Shown here one piece after another: positions 20,460-31,150 of a stretch of 64,000 nt of DNA (the first letter of the stretch is position 1; every line of letters begins with the position of its first letter). Both the position numbers and the translations under genes were made by a program. This stretch comes from Arsenophonus sp052174475 (lineage in GTDB: Bacteria > Pseudomonadota > Gammaproteobacteria > Enterobacterales > Enterobacteriaceae): positions 1 to 64,000 of the forward strand of contig JBQMRO010000023.1 of the NCBI GenBank assembly GCA_052174475.1. Reading direction: 5' to 3'. The notes under the pieces were generated by a model. It ran no database searches. It had not been told where the DNA came from and saw only the letters and a list, made by a program, of their open reading frames with translations.

Positions 20460-21815
20460 GTGTATAGCGGTCAGGCTATACATTTCACTCGAAAATTTCG
20501 TGAATCTATTCTCTATCCTTAAATTTATTGTTGTTTACCACCCCTTTGGCCAAGGGGGTAAAGTCCTTTTACTGGTTCCTACTTTTTGAGCAGACAGGAA
20601 TCAGCTTAAATACCATTGAAAAGGGTTATTTTCGAACTACAGTGCTTTCTTCGAGCATAGAATTCATAGCTTTTACTATCGCAAAAGCTGATTTCAATCC
20701 AAATTCGTCATTTTATTACTGCCCAGTGTGCTAACAGGAAGGCACAGAATGCCAACAGTTCTTCTCACATTTTCTTCAACTTCTTCATCGCTGCAGGATA
20801 CAAATTTCGCTGATAACTTTATCAACAAAAATATCAAGGGTTTTATCAGCGGCATCAAAACTCTTTAGTAGTTAAACTTTTCAGTCAGCTACCTTAATTT
20901 TTGATTAGATGCCTTTTAGAAGTGAAAATAGCACATCAGATATTTTATGCATCTAAGAACACTGATGCTAAGCGACTAGAAATATCTTTTCATTGCATTC
21001 CAAAAACGAGGACACCGTCTCCAGTGGCAAGTCAGGAAATATAGTTAAAGCACACCGCTTGCAGCCATCCAAAAATTAGGCCAAACTCGCTTCTAACTTT
21101 AGATAAACATCTTCGACTGCAACGATTTCCTTTACGTCCATATGTACTAACGCAAATTATGAAGCAGGCTATGGCAATCATCTTACCTGATAGAGTGGTG
21201 TATGTTTTTAAAATAACAAATAAACGTAGAGTATCGCTTAAATTACGTAAGTAGCATATTGACTGGGCTCTTTAAGCTATCGTTTTTTCAGTCTTCTGAT
21301 GATATCAGCAGAAAGACTATATGTTTTTTCACAAAGAATTACCCTTAGGGATTCGTAAAAATTACTGAAGGAGGAGCTGAAGATATGGTAGGCAACTCTT
21401 TACCGCTTTTGTATGTTTCAAGATAAGGAAATACAATAAGCTCTTGAAACATATTCTGTTGCCGTTGCGATCATCTCTAACATTAGGCGTTTAAATACTA
21501 TTTTTGTATGATCGCTGTAGAACATAAGCGTTATAGATGCGGGTTGATGCCCATCGATAAGGCAGTATTCAGCATGTTGTTGAAACTGTAGCTTCAAGTT
21601 GAACTAAGCCTCACAACAGCGGTACTATCAGCTCCCTAGTAGAATTATAGATGAGTTCATGCAAGGGATAATAAGGTAACATCTAGTTTCAGGAATACCT
21701 GTAAGGTAAACTTTTCATGACATATGATCTCTCTTGTTAAGATCATTCAGAAAATTAATCAGCAGGGTTACACGCCAGCATCACTAAAACTCTATGCACT
21801 AAAAATGAGTATAGT
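20460..21815 (-). mobile_element. Decayed IS256-family (type 1) element, near full length, minus strand
   Basis: Begins with GGTCAGGCTATACATTTCAC and TTCGTGAATCTATTCTCTAT (3' end of the element). It ends with a segment whose reverse complement is the start of the transposase (ACTTTTCATGACATATGATC near 21710). About 1.35 kb, the length of the other full copies. Many stops and frameshifts. It is flanked on both sides by AT desert that shows no trace of older genes. Confidence 0.75.
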
Positions 21816-23347
21816 TCACTTGGTTTGGGATGTCTTTATTTTAGCTTAGATTATTATTGATATTGGTTACAATATTTTTTTAATTATTGAATTATATTCT
21901 TATAATATAAGAGACAGATTATTATCTGGTGCTTTAATATTAATATTAATATTAATATTAATTATAGTTGGTTTGAGTATTCTAGTTAATTATTATTAAA
22001 TAATAAGTTATTATTAACAATTTAATTATCATAAATCAATAATTGAATATATAATAATTTATAATTATTATGTTAAGTTATTTTAACTGATTACTATAGT
22101 AAATTTATTTATAAATTATTTTATTCGTTTTTAATATCATAAAAATATAATTAAAGAAAAAATTTTTTGATAAAAAATAAAATAATAAGGAATATTAAAT
22201 AGTGATTTTTATTAAAAATATACTATTAGATTAGTTATCTTCAATAACTCCATAAACTGCAATTATGTATTTATTATAAATATAGTCAATTTTAATTGAC
22301 ATTGAATCTAAATTCAATTTTTTAGCAGTAAAGATAATCTAATCTTTATTATTTATATATGAGTTTTTGCTCTTGAAAATCCTTAATAAACCAAGGATCA
22401 ACTAGTTATATTCTATAAGAATATATTTATTTTATATCCTGTTAATTTTAAAACTTTTCTATTATTATAATAATCTATTTTAGTTTTAATATTATTATTA
22501 GCATTATATGTATAATATATATTAATTTATCACAATTAATAAAAAATATTTCATGCACATAAATAAAATTTAGAAAAAATTTTTCTTTTTATTTATTGAA
22601 GATCTTCACTTTCTAAATTTTTTTAAACTAGTAAAAATTTATGTTATCAACAACTAAATCAACATCAGTTATTTTAATAAATTATTACTTTATCTAAAGT
22701 AATAGCATTACAGTTAACAAAAACAACTTTTTCTTGAATATATTTTATATTTAGTAAATTAAATAATTTATTTTTCTCTAGAATTAAATTGATTAGTAAT
22801 AAAATTAGCCATTCTTGATCTTTAAAAGAGCATATTTTATTTGATCGTTATCAACGCATAACTACTATACTTTTATTAGTATTAAATTATAAATATTCAT
22901 TATCTTATATACCTGTTTTATAACATTTGTTAATTTAGTTATTATCTTACCTAGATAATATAATATCATTTAATTTTTCTTGAAGAGTTAATTATTATAA
23001 ATAATATCTTAATTCTTTGTTGATTTCTAATATTATAATTAATAATAACATAAGAGTTAATAAAAATAGAAAAAATTATTTTTGTGTATTTCTCTAAATT
23101 CTTTTAATAAATAAATCCTAAAGCAATTATTTTACTTTAGTGGAAAGAAATGTAAAAAAATTGTTAATTTTGTTAATTAAGATCTAAATTTGTTAGATTA
23201 ACTTATATATTATATATAATTACTTTATATTAATTTCTAATTTATTTTTAGAAAAAATAGCTGGATCATAAAAATTCGTTAAAAACGATAGTTATTTTTT
23301 ATAAAATTCATATACATAACTGGATTAGTTGTATTAACAGTATGAAA
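21816..23347. other. AT-rich desert downstream of pykA
   Basis: About 1.5 kb of nearly pure A/T. A simple repeat, four copies of TAATAT and a partial fifth, lies at 21935-21964. In E. coli lpxM follows pykA; I saw no recognisable LpxM sequence here. Confidence 0.4.
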
Positions 23348-24790
23348 TTATTCAACTTTTAATATTCGGCAGGTATTTGTGCTGCCAATCTGTCCCATTT
23401 GATCACCTTGGGTGACTAAGACTAAATCAGCTAGTTTAATATAATTTTTTTCTAGAAGGCATTTAATGGCATTTTTAACGGCATTAATCGTGTTAGTGTC
23501 TTTATTACAATGTATTGGAGTTACGCCTCGGTAAAGAGCGCACTGATTTAATGTTTTTTCATGATAAGAGATAGAAAATATTGGTAAACCTGAGCTGATC
23601 CGAGACATCATACAAGCGGTACGACCTGATTCTGTCATGGCAATAATCGCTTTTACTCCTTTTAAATGATTGGCGGCATACATAGCTGACATAGCAATTG
23701 CTTCTTCAATGTTATCAAACATATCATCGAGATGATGATTAGAAATATTAATGCTAGCCATTTTTTCTGCTCCAAGACAAACCTGAGCCATGGCTTCAAC
23801 AGTTTCAGCCGGATATTGGCCTGCAGCTGTTTCAGCAGATAACATAACGGCGTCAGTGCCATCTAGAACAGCGTTAGCAACATCCATCACTTCAGCCCGG
23901 GTTGGCATAGGATTGGTGATCATTGATTCCATCATTTGGGTGGCAGTGATGGCGATCCGGTTTAGTTGGCGCGCCCGACGTATTAATTTCTTTTGTACAC
24001 CGACCAGCTCAGGATCACCAATTTCAACCCCAAGATCACCTCGCGCAACCATGACCACATCTGAAGCTAAAATAATTTCGTCAATAACTTTGTCATTGGC
24101 AACTGCTTCAGCTCGCTCTACTTTAGCGATAATTCGACAATCACAACCCGCTTCACGAGCTAGTTGACGGGCATGATTTAAATCTTTAGCTGAGCGTGGA
24201 AAAGAAACCGCTAAATAATCGACACCTATCTGAGCTGCGATCATGATATCCGCTTTGTCTTTTTCTGTTAGCGCTTCTGCAGATAGGCCGCCACCAAGTT
24301 TATTAATCCCTTTATTATTTGATAGTTGCCCACCAACAGTTACTTCAGTTAAAATTTGATAATTCTTTACAGAAATTACTTTTAATTGAACGCGCCCATC
24401 ATCAAGTAACAGAATGTCACCTGACAACACATCATTAGGTAAACCTTGATAGTCAATGTAGACTTTTTCTTGAGTACCTTCACTTTTAGTTAAATTAGCA
24501 TCTAAGATAAATTTATCGCCAGTATGAAGGAAAATTTTTCCTTCTTTAAATGTAGAAACACGAATTTTAGGTCCTTGTAGATCAGCAAGAATGGCTACAT
24601 GTTGTGCTAAAAATTTCGCAAGTTCACGTACTTTTTTGGCTCGTTGTAAGTGATCTTCCGCTGAGCCATGAGAAAAGTTTAGACGAACAACATTTGCACC
24701 GGCTTTAATTACTTTTTCCAAGTTATGATTACGATCAGTTGCAGGACCGAGAGTAGTAACAATTTTCGTTCTTCTGAGTCGTCTCGACAT
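23348..24790 (-). CDS. pykA: Pyruvate kinase II
   Basis: Transfers phosphate from phosphoenolpyruvate to ADP, the last step of glycolysis. It has 480 residues, the length of E. coli PykA (PykF is 470), and begins MSRRLRRTKIVTTLGPATDR as PykA does. Catalytic landmarks in order: NFSHG with the substrate Arg nearby, LADLQGPKIR, the KVERAEA Lys-Glu segment, VARGDLGVEIG, and TATQMMESMI. The C-terminal domain ends TNTCRILKVE. Next upstream on the same strand is a dead hexR, the order found in E. coli (hexR-pykA with divergent zwf). PykA is the AMP/sugar-phosphate-responsive isozyme in E. coli; whether pykF survives elsewhere cannot be told. Confidence 0.95.
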   Translation of the reverse strand: MSRRLRRTKIVTTLGPATDRNHNLEKVIKAGANVVRLNFSHGSAEDHLQRAKKVRELAKFLAQHVAILADLQGPKIRVSTFKEGKIFLHTGDKFILDANLTKSEGTQEKVYIDYQGLPNDVLSGDILLLDDGRVQLKVISVKNYQILTEVTVGGQLSNNKGINKLGGGLSAEALTEKDKADIMIAAQIGVDYLAVSFPRSAKDLNHARQLAREAGCDCRIIAKVERAEAVANDKVIDEIILASDVVMVARGDLGVEIGDPELVGVQKKLIRRARQLNRIAITATQMMESMITNPMPTRAEVMDVANAVLDGTDAVMLSAETAAGQYPAETVEAMAQVCLGAEKMASINISNHHLDDMFDNIEEAIAMSAMYAANHLKGVKAIIAMTESGRTACMMSRISSGLPIFSISYHEKTLNQCALYRGVTPIHCNKDTNTINAVKNAIKCLLEKNYIKLADLVLVTQGDQMGQIGSTNTCRILKVE

Positions 24791-24957
24791 TTATGACTCC
24801 GTTGGATTGTTAAAATTGGTATTGGTTAATAGGTTATTAGATAGAAATAAAATTTATCTTTTTATTAAAGGATGTTGTTACTGTTGTATCATTTAAATGC
24901 CTTAAATAGAGAGAATATTTTGCAGTAAAACGAACAGATCTACAGTTTCTGGAATTA

Positions 24958-25825
24958 ATTTGTTTGCTAAATGTAGATAACACTAGATTTTATCAGGATA
25001 TGCATCATATATAATATATATATTCTTCTATTCGCTTTAAGTTATCTCTAAATTTCCTCTTGACGTAAAATATAAAGTCAGTTGTCAGAATATCTATTAA
25101 TGTCAATTATACTTAGTTGTGATGCTATTGCAGCTAAACGTTGGTATATTCGGATGCATCAATACTGATAAATAAGAATGTTATTTATCCTAGAGAGGAA
25201 ATTAAACAGTAATAGCAATGACTATAGCATCATTGGCTTTAGTAAGTTTAGCCTGTTTAAATAAGTTATTAATGAAGCCATTATGTCAAATGAAAACCAC
25301 AACTTCACCATCTAGATAGTTAATACAATGTATTTATTACAGCATAACATCATCAAAATAAACTACAGGGATATTAACCAAAATTTACTAATAGTAGTAT
25401 GGAACAACTGCCGCTTAGAAATCTAAGCAAATAAAGCGATCTTTTTTTGCTTGGTTTAATAGATCGACAATACGATTAATATTTTTGGTATTTAGGTTAT
25501 ATACTACAGTATCTAACTCAGCGATATATGATTCAAAAACTTTTTGCTATAGGAGCTAAAAGGATCATGCTGATAAATAAAACGACTAATATAAAATGTT
25601 CCATTGACGAAGTTTTATGTTAATCCTAATTAAAAATCAAGAAACCATTGGTATCTTTTATGGTAAAATAATTTATAGTAGAATCGCTTAATCTTAGTCA
25701 ATTTAGCTAAGGTTCCAATACTTGAGGTGAGCTGATTTTAAGCTTTCAAGTACTAAGTTAATAACTTTCTTTTCTGATTTATTAAAGTATTTAAAGCTAT
25801 TATTTAATATTTTTAATATTTTCAT
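24958..25825 (-). pseudogene. hexR: Remnant of HexR transcriptional regulator
   Basis: HexR is an RpiR-family repressor of glucose catabolism genes (zwf, edd-eda and others) that senses KDPG. Minus-strand translation from the ATG at 25825 gives MKILKILNNSFKYFNKSEKK, matching the HTH N-terminus of E. coli HexR. Then come FESYIAELDTVVYNL and INRIVDLLNQAKK, then IPVVYFDDVML, GEVVVFI and LTKANDAIVIAI (SIS domain). The end is KFRDNLKRIEE, in the correct order and spacing for about 289 codons. At least ten stops and several frameshifts interrupt it. Its position between pykA and zwf is the ancestral one. zwf should therefore lack its local repressor. Confidence 0.85.
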
Positions 25826-26162
25826 GCTGAAAAGCTACCTGTTTTACTAATATCTCTAAAAGTGGAATATTGTTACCTAAATAAAAATAAACTACGTGTT
25901 ATTTAGTTAGTAATAAATAAAAAGTTATTAGCTAAATTTTTATTAAAATATGATGGGCGTCTAATTTACTTTTCGTTTTAGTTTAAACATATATGAAAAA
26001 GTAAAAATTATATATAACTAACTATGTTAGTTGCGAATTCTTTTTAAGAAAAAGAAAATATCGTAGTTTTGTTTACCTGATCGAACTAAAAAGGTACATT
26101 TATTTTCTCGATTAAGGCTGTAATAGTGTTACAGAATTGGTATTTTAGGAGAATTCCATATT
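25826..26162. other. Intergenic region between hexR remnant and zwf
   Basis: Should hold the zwf promoter. An AGGAG ribosome site is present at about 26149, 10 bases before the ATG. I could not pick out an intact HexR operator, and none would be needed with hexR dead. Confidence 0.4.
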
Positions 26163-27638
26163 ATGGCAATTAATAAATCTGTTCAGGCATGTAATTTAAT
26201 TATTTTCGGCGCAAAAGGAGATTTAGCTCATCGCAAATTATTACCTTCTCTTTATCAATTGGAAAAAACGGGCTATATGCATCCTGATATGCGTATTATA
26301 GGGATTGCTAGAGATAAATGGGATACTGCTGCTTATATAAAGGAAACTAGAGAAGCATTAGAAACTTTTTTAAATGAAAAAATTGAGCATAGTTTATGGC
26401 AAAAATTAAGTAAACGTCTTAATTTTTTTAATTTAGATGTTCAGGATCTGAACAAATTTAATTCACTAGCAAAATATCTTGAAGGTGATACCAAACCCTC
26501 CATATATTATTTAGCTATGCCGCCAACAACTTTTAGAGCTATTTGCCATGGCTTAGGTTATGCCGGTCTTAATAAGAACATCGATCGGGTTGTTATGGAA
26601 AAACCATTAGGTAGTGATCTTGCCTCTTCCCAAAATATAAATAATGAAGTTGCTAAGTATTTTAAAGAGAGTCAAATTTATCGTATTGATCACTACTTAG
26701 GTAAAGAAACAGTGTTAAATTTATTAACATTACGTTTTGCTAATTCTTTATTTATTAATAATTGGGATTATCGAGCAATTGATCATGTACAAATTACGAT
26801 TGCTGAAGAGGTTGGTATAGAAGGACGCTGGGGTTATTTTGACCAAACAGGCCAGATGCGAGACATGGTTCAAAATCATTTATTACAGATCCTGACCATT
26901 ATTGCTATGTCACCATTAGCAGATTTAAGTGCAGATCGCATACGAGATGAAAAAGTTAAAGTATTGCGTTCATTACGTCGTATTGATTATCATAATGTGA
27001 GTAAAAAAACTGTCCGAGGTCAATATACATCAGGCTCTGTTAAAGGCAAAAAAGTAGCTGGCTATCTTGCAGAGGAAATGGCAAATAAATCAAGTAAAAC
27101 AGAAACTTTTGTAGTAATTCGAGTTGATATTGATGATTGGCGTTGGGCTGACGTACCATTTTATTTAAGAACTGGCAAACGATTAGCAGCAAAATGTTCT
27201 GAAGTGGTAGTTTTTTTTAAAAAACCGGTCTTAAATATTTTTTCTGATTCTTACCAGAATCTACCGCAAAATAAATTAACTATTCGATTGCAACCTGACG
27301 AAGGAATTGATATTGAAATTTTAAACAAAGCGCCAGGTCTTGACTATAAACATCATTTACAGACGACAAAATTAGATCTGAGTTTTTCTGAAACTTTTAA
27401 TCAAAGCTATTTGGCTGATGGATATGAACGTTTATTATTAGAAGCTATGCGTGGCACACAAGCACTATTTGTACGTAGGGATGAAGTAGAAGAAGCTTGG
27501 AAATGGGTAGATTCTATTATTAATGCTTGGGCAATGGATGATCAATCACCTAAACTTTATCAGGCAGGCACATGGGGGCCTGAGGCTTCTAATATAATGA
27601 TTGCTAAAGATGGCCGCTCATGGAGTGAGATTGAATAG
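26163..27638 (+). CDS. zwf: Glucose-6-phosphate 1-dehydrogenase
   Basis: Oxidises glucose 6-phosphate to 6-phosphogluconolactone with NADP, entering the oxidative pentose phosphate pathway. It has 491 residues, the same as E. coli Zwf, and is collinear throughout. The Rossmann GAKGDLAHRKL segment is near residues 16-26. The active-site RIDHYLGKE is at 174-182. EKPLG, NHLLQI and RTGKRL are all present, and the end GRSWSEIE matches. The start is supported by an AGGAG site. It is divergent from the dead hexR and pykA. edd-eda, which follow in E. coli, are absent, so the Entner-Doudoroff branch has no trace here. A stem-loop follows the stop. Confidence 0.96.
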   Translation: MAINKSVQACNLIIFGAKGDLAHRKLLPSLYQLEKTGYMHPDMRIIGIARDKWDTAAYIKETREALETFLNEKIEHSLWQKLSKRLNFFNLDVQDLNKFNSLAKYLEGDTKPSIYYLAMPPTTFRAICHGLGYAGLNKNIDRVVMEKPLGSDLASSQNINNEVAKYFKESQIYRIDHYLGKETVLNLLTLRFANSLFINNWDYRAIDHVQITIAEEVGIEGRWGYFDQTGQMRDMVQNHLLQILTIIAMSPLADLSADRIRDEKVKVLRSLRRIDYHNVSKKTVRGQYTSGSVKGKKVAGYLAEEMANKSSKTETFVVIRVDIDDWRWADVPFYLRTGKRLAAKCSEVVVFFKKPVLNIFSDSYQNLPQNKLTIRLQPDEGIDIEILNKAPGLDYKHHLQTTKLDLSFSETFNQSYLADGYERLLLEAMRGTQALFVRRDEVEEAWKWVDSIINAWAMDDQSPKLYQAGTWGPEASNIMIAKDGRSWSEIE

Positions 27639-27640
27639 TT

Positions 27641-27664
27641 TATGTATACTTAACAGTATACATA
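27641..27664 (+). terminator. Stem-loop after zwf
   Basis: Perfect 10-bp stem TATGTATACT / AGTATACATA with loop TAAC, starting 3 bases after the zwf stop. No U-run follows directly, so it may protect the mRNA 3' end rather than act as a strong terminator. Confidence 0.45.
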
Positions 27665-29784
27665 TGCTTTAACGTATTATACTAGTTTTAATAGTTTTTT
27701 ATTTTAGTTGAAATTTATTATAATTATTTAAGAATTGTAATGATTGTGATATATCTAGCTTTATATTAATTCTATTAACAGTGAGGATTCATAGTATACA
27801 ATATGAATTGGTCGTTTGATGCATGAATAAAATTCATGTCATAATATCTATTATTTGTAGCGAACATTACTGATTAGCGTAATGTTTTGTAACATATTTC
27901 GTTTGCTAATCAGTTTTAGCATGAATGATGGGCTTTTAATTTTAATCATTATTTAGTTATAAATTACCAATCTATGTATTTATCTATTCTTTTTGATGAT
28001 TGCCAAAAACAGTAAAAATAATTATTTATTGGATATTTGTAGCATTACCAACTATAATAGAAGATAATTAGTACTTTATCAATAAAGTATTCCATCATCA
28101 ATAATAATGATGATCTATTGATAATGTATTTTATTATTGCTTTATCTTATATTTTACTGATAATAGCAGTAAAAAGTTCCTCTTAAGGTAGCTTAAGCTC
28201 TAAGGGGGAAAGATGTATTGGGATAAATTTATAACTACATTTAATCTTTCATTATTTAATGAGTCATTACCACTAAAAAAGTTATTGGATTAGCTTTACT
28301 TATTGTGGGTGTAGCCGTTAATAAAATTTATTACTAAAAAATTAGCGAATTACACATTCGATAAAATAGGGAAAAATTACGCTAAAAAACCCATTTAATG
28401 AAATGACTAAAATTGCCAAATGGGATGCATAATATGTTAGCGGATTATCAACGGTGATATGGTGACTTTATATTTTTATCTATTATTTTAGAAATAATGG
28501 ATAAAATTTTTTTAAAATTATTAAATGAATTTAAGAGATTATAGATAGGCATATTATTTTAATTGTTGTTTTAAGTTACTTTAGTGCATTAGCTAAAGCT
28601 ATAAAAAGTATTGAGCTTTCTATTGCTTGTACGCTTTTTGGTTTTGGTGTTATAGCCACCCGTCGTCGTAACTTGGATTTGATTTAATCAACGCTTGAAT
28701 TAAAAAGATTGGAGAGTGGTATAATTTTATTAATTACTAGTATGTTCATTACCAAACTGGTATAATCATATTTCAGTCGCTATTCTAGCGACTGAATTAA
28801 GTAATAGCTGATAGGATTAAATAAAGGATTTATTTTACTACGATCTATATAATAACCTTTATTAATAATAAAGTACTCGTTACTGACAAATTATTTATAT
28901 TAATCCTATCTAGGATTACTCAGTATTGAAGCTTAATTTACAAGAAGTGGCGTGGACAGTAGACCTATTATTTGACACTTAGTTAATAAACTATTTGCTC
29001 GGCTCAAGATCATTTAAGACTCTTATCGCACAACTCTATTCATGAGAGTTGTGCTACTGAGCAATATAGTTGAAAGCAATATATTATTATGATAATATAT
29101 CTATCATCAAATTAGAGCTACCTCACTGCCTTCAAGCTAGCAAAGCAGTGAAGAAGTTCCTTTATCTAAGCGTTATAGGATATTTTTAACTCATTATTGC
29201 CCGTTAGCAACAATGAGATGATATTGATAATTATAGCCATATTCCACATTGTTTATCAACGACACTGTCGCCCGTCAGGAAGCGTATTTTTTCTATGTGA
29301 AAAACGGTTTTCTCCTTATCGAGAAGGAGCTATCAGTCGTATGCAGATTCCTGAACTCCGTTTTCTATCTCAAAACTAGCTTGGATTGCTGTTTATACAG
29401 CACAAAGGGTGGAATTTGCGTGAAATAAGACTGAAAAGTACCTAAGGCGAAGCATAAAACGTTAAAAGCTACAAGCTTGGTTCTATATACATCTTCACCT
29501 AAGATGAAGATATCTTCCACAAATCCTAAATGGGGATTTCACGACGTTATCTTTCGTAGCTATAGTATAGCTTGCGCCATTTGATGGGTTTTTATCTGCC
29601 TTTATAAGGCAGACGTTATGCTTAATCTTCGATACTTCTCGCGTGATCTTAACCGAGCATATTCCATAAATATGATAGAATATTTATAGACATTGACAAA
29701 GAATTTATAGACTACTTTTTGTTCTATAAAACGTTAAGCTACTGAAAAAATATGAGTTTACCAAAAGTTATTACTAAAGTGACC
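27665..29784. other. Long non-coding stretch after zwf
   Basis: No intact gene. One plus-frame remnant near 28560-28690 reads ALAKAIKSIELSIACTLFGF followed by GVIATRRRNLDL, like the end of a small membrane protein, but I cannot name it. At 29197-29379 an open frame of 60 codons (MPVSNNEMILIIIAIFHIVY) has no recognisable relatives and lies in decayed, less AT-rich sequence. No IS similarity was seen between 28.8 and 29.8 kb. Confidence 0.35.
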
Positions 29785-31150
29785 TATAACGGTCAGGCTA
29801 GCACTCTACTCTGATGCTTCGTAAATCTGCTCTCCATCTATAAATTTATCGTTTGGTTTTTAGCCATCAGAGTTTAGTAAATTAATCCCCTGATCCATTT
29901 CAAGCTCTTCTAAACCCTCATGGAGGAGGGTAGCTTAGATGCTATAAATAGTTATTTTCTCGAATTACAGTATTTCTTGCATCAGCTTCATATCCTTACT
30001 ATTATAAAAGCCAATTCAATTGGATTTGTCGTTCTTATTGACGTCTAGTGCGCTGACGGAAAGTTATAGAGTGTCAATTGTTCTTCTTGCTCTTTTTACA
30101 GCTTCTTCATCGCTGTAGTATACTTCGCTGATAACTTTGCTTAAAAACATTAAGGAATTTATCAGTGTCATCAGACCTCACTGCTAGCCAAAACATTTGA
30201 TAACTTCCTTAACTTTCGGTTATATACCTTTGGGGGAGTAAAACTAAAGCGTTAGCTATTTTATTTATCCAACAACATCACTGCTGCTCGCTTAAGAATA
30301 TTTTGCTATTGTATTCAAGACCAAAGTACCCTCTCCTATAGGAATCTTTTAAGATACTATTAATCTATCTGCTTGTTAGGGTATTAGAAGTTAAACTCAG
30401 TTTGATTTTTGATTCTTGATAGACATATTCGAGTGCAATAAGTTCTTTTATAGTCATGTGCAGTGTCGCCGATAATAACTACTAAGCAAAGACGATCACC
30501 GCCCCCTAATATGACGGTTATTCCATTAGCACAAAAACAAACGTAACGCGTATCGCTTAAATCACGTAACCGCTATTTTCTATACTATTCAAGCTATTGC
30601 TGTTTTAGTCTACTGATGATGTTATAGAAAGAACATATGCTTTTTACCAAGAATCGCCATAAGAACTTCGTGAAAATCATCGATGTAGATACCTGATAAC
30701 TATCAACCATTGCACCAATTCTTCACCGCTTTCGTACGCTTTAGATAAGGCAGTAACGAGTTGTTGAAGGATATTCTGTTACCACTAAGGTTTTTAACCT
30801 TAAATACTTTAATTTCAACATTTATTCATATCAATCTGCATATTTTTCTATGGCAAAACCGTTATAGACGACGACATAACGCCCGTCGACAAGGCAGTGT
30901 TCAGCATCTTGTTCCAGCCATCGCTTCTATCTCCGCATCAACAGCGGGTGTTTATCAACTGCTTGTTAGTATTACGTATAAGTTTATGCAATGGAATTAC
31001 AAGTGATATCTGATTTTTCGGATACCTGTATTGTATGGTAGACATATTCATGGCATATCATCTCTTCGTTGTTGAAATTATTCATAAAATCAATCAGAAG
31101 AATATGTCACTTTCTCTGAAACTTCATAAAGCCAAAATGAGCATAACTTC
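29785..31150 (-). mobile_element. Decayed IS256-family (type 1) element, near full length, minus strand
   Basis: Left edge GGTCAGGCTAGCACTCTACT with TTCGTAAATCTGCTCTCCAT; right edge TCATAAAGCCAAAATGAGCA. Minus-strand fragments near 30200-30000 read LMTLINSLMFLSKVISEV and ARRTIDTL, which are the same transposase segments found in the other type 1 copies. About 1.36 kb, badly frameshifted. Confidence 0.75.

Noticed and set aside
23790..24167. 125-codon open frame opposite pykA
   Set aside because: Antisense shadow of the conserved PykA coding sequence; Ser/Thr/Ala-rich with no ribosome site.
29197..29379. 60-codon open frame MPVSNNEMILIIIAIFHIVY as a real small gene
   Set aside because: No ribosome site or homology recognised; the surrounding sequence is decayed. 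Left only as a mention in the spacer entry.
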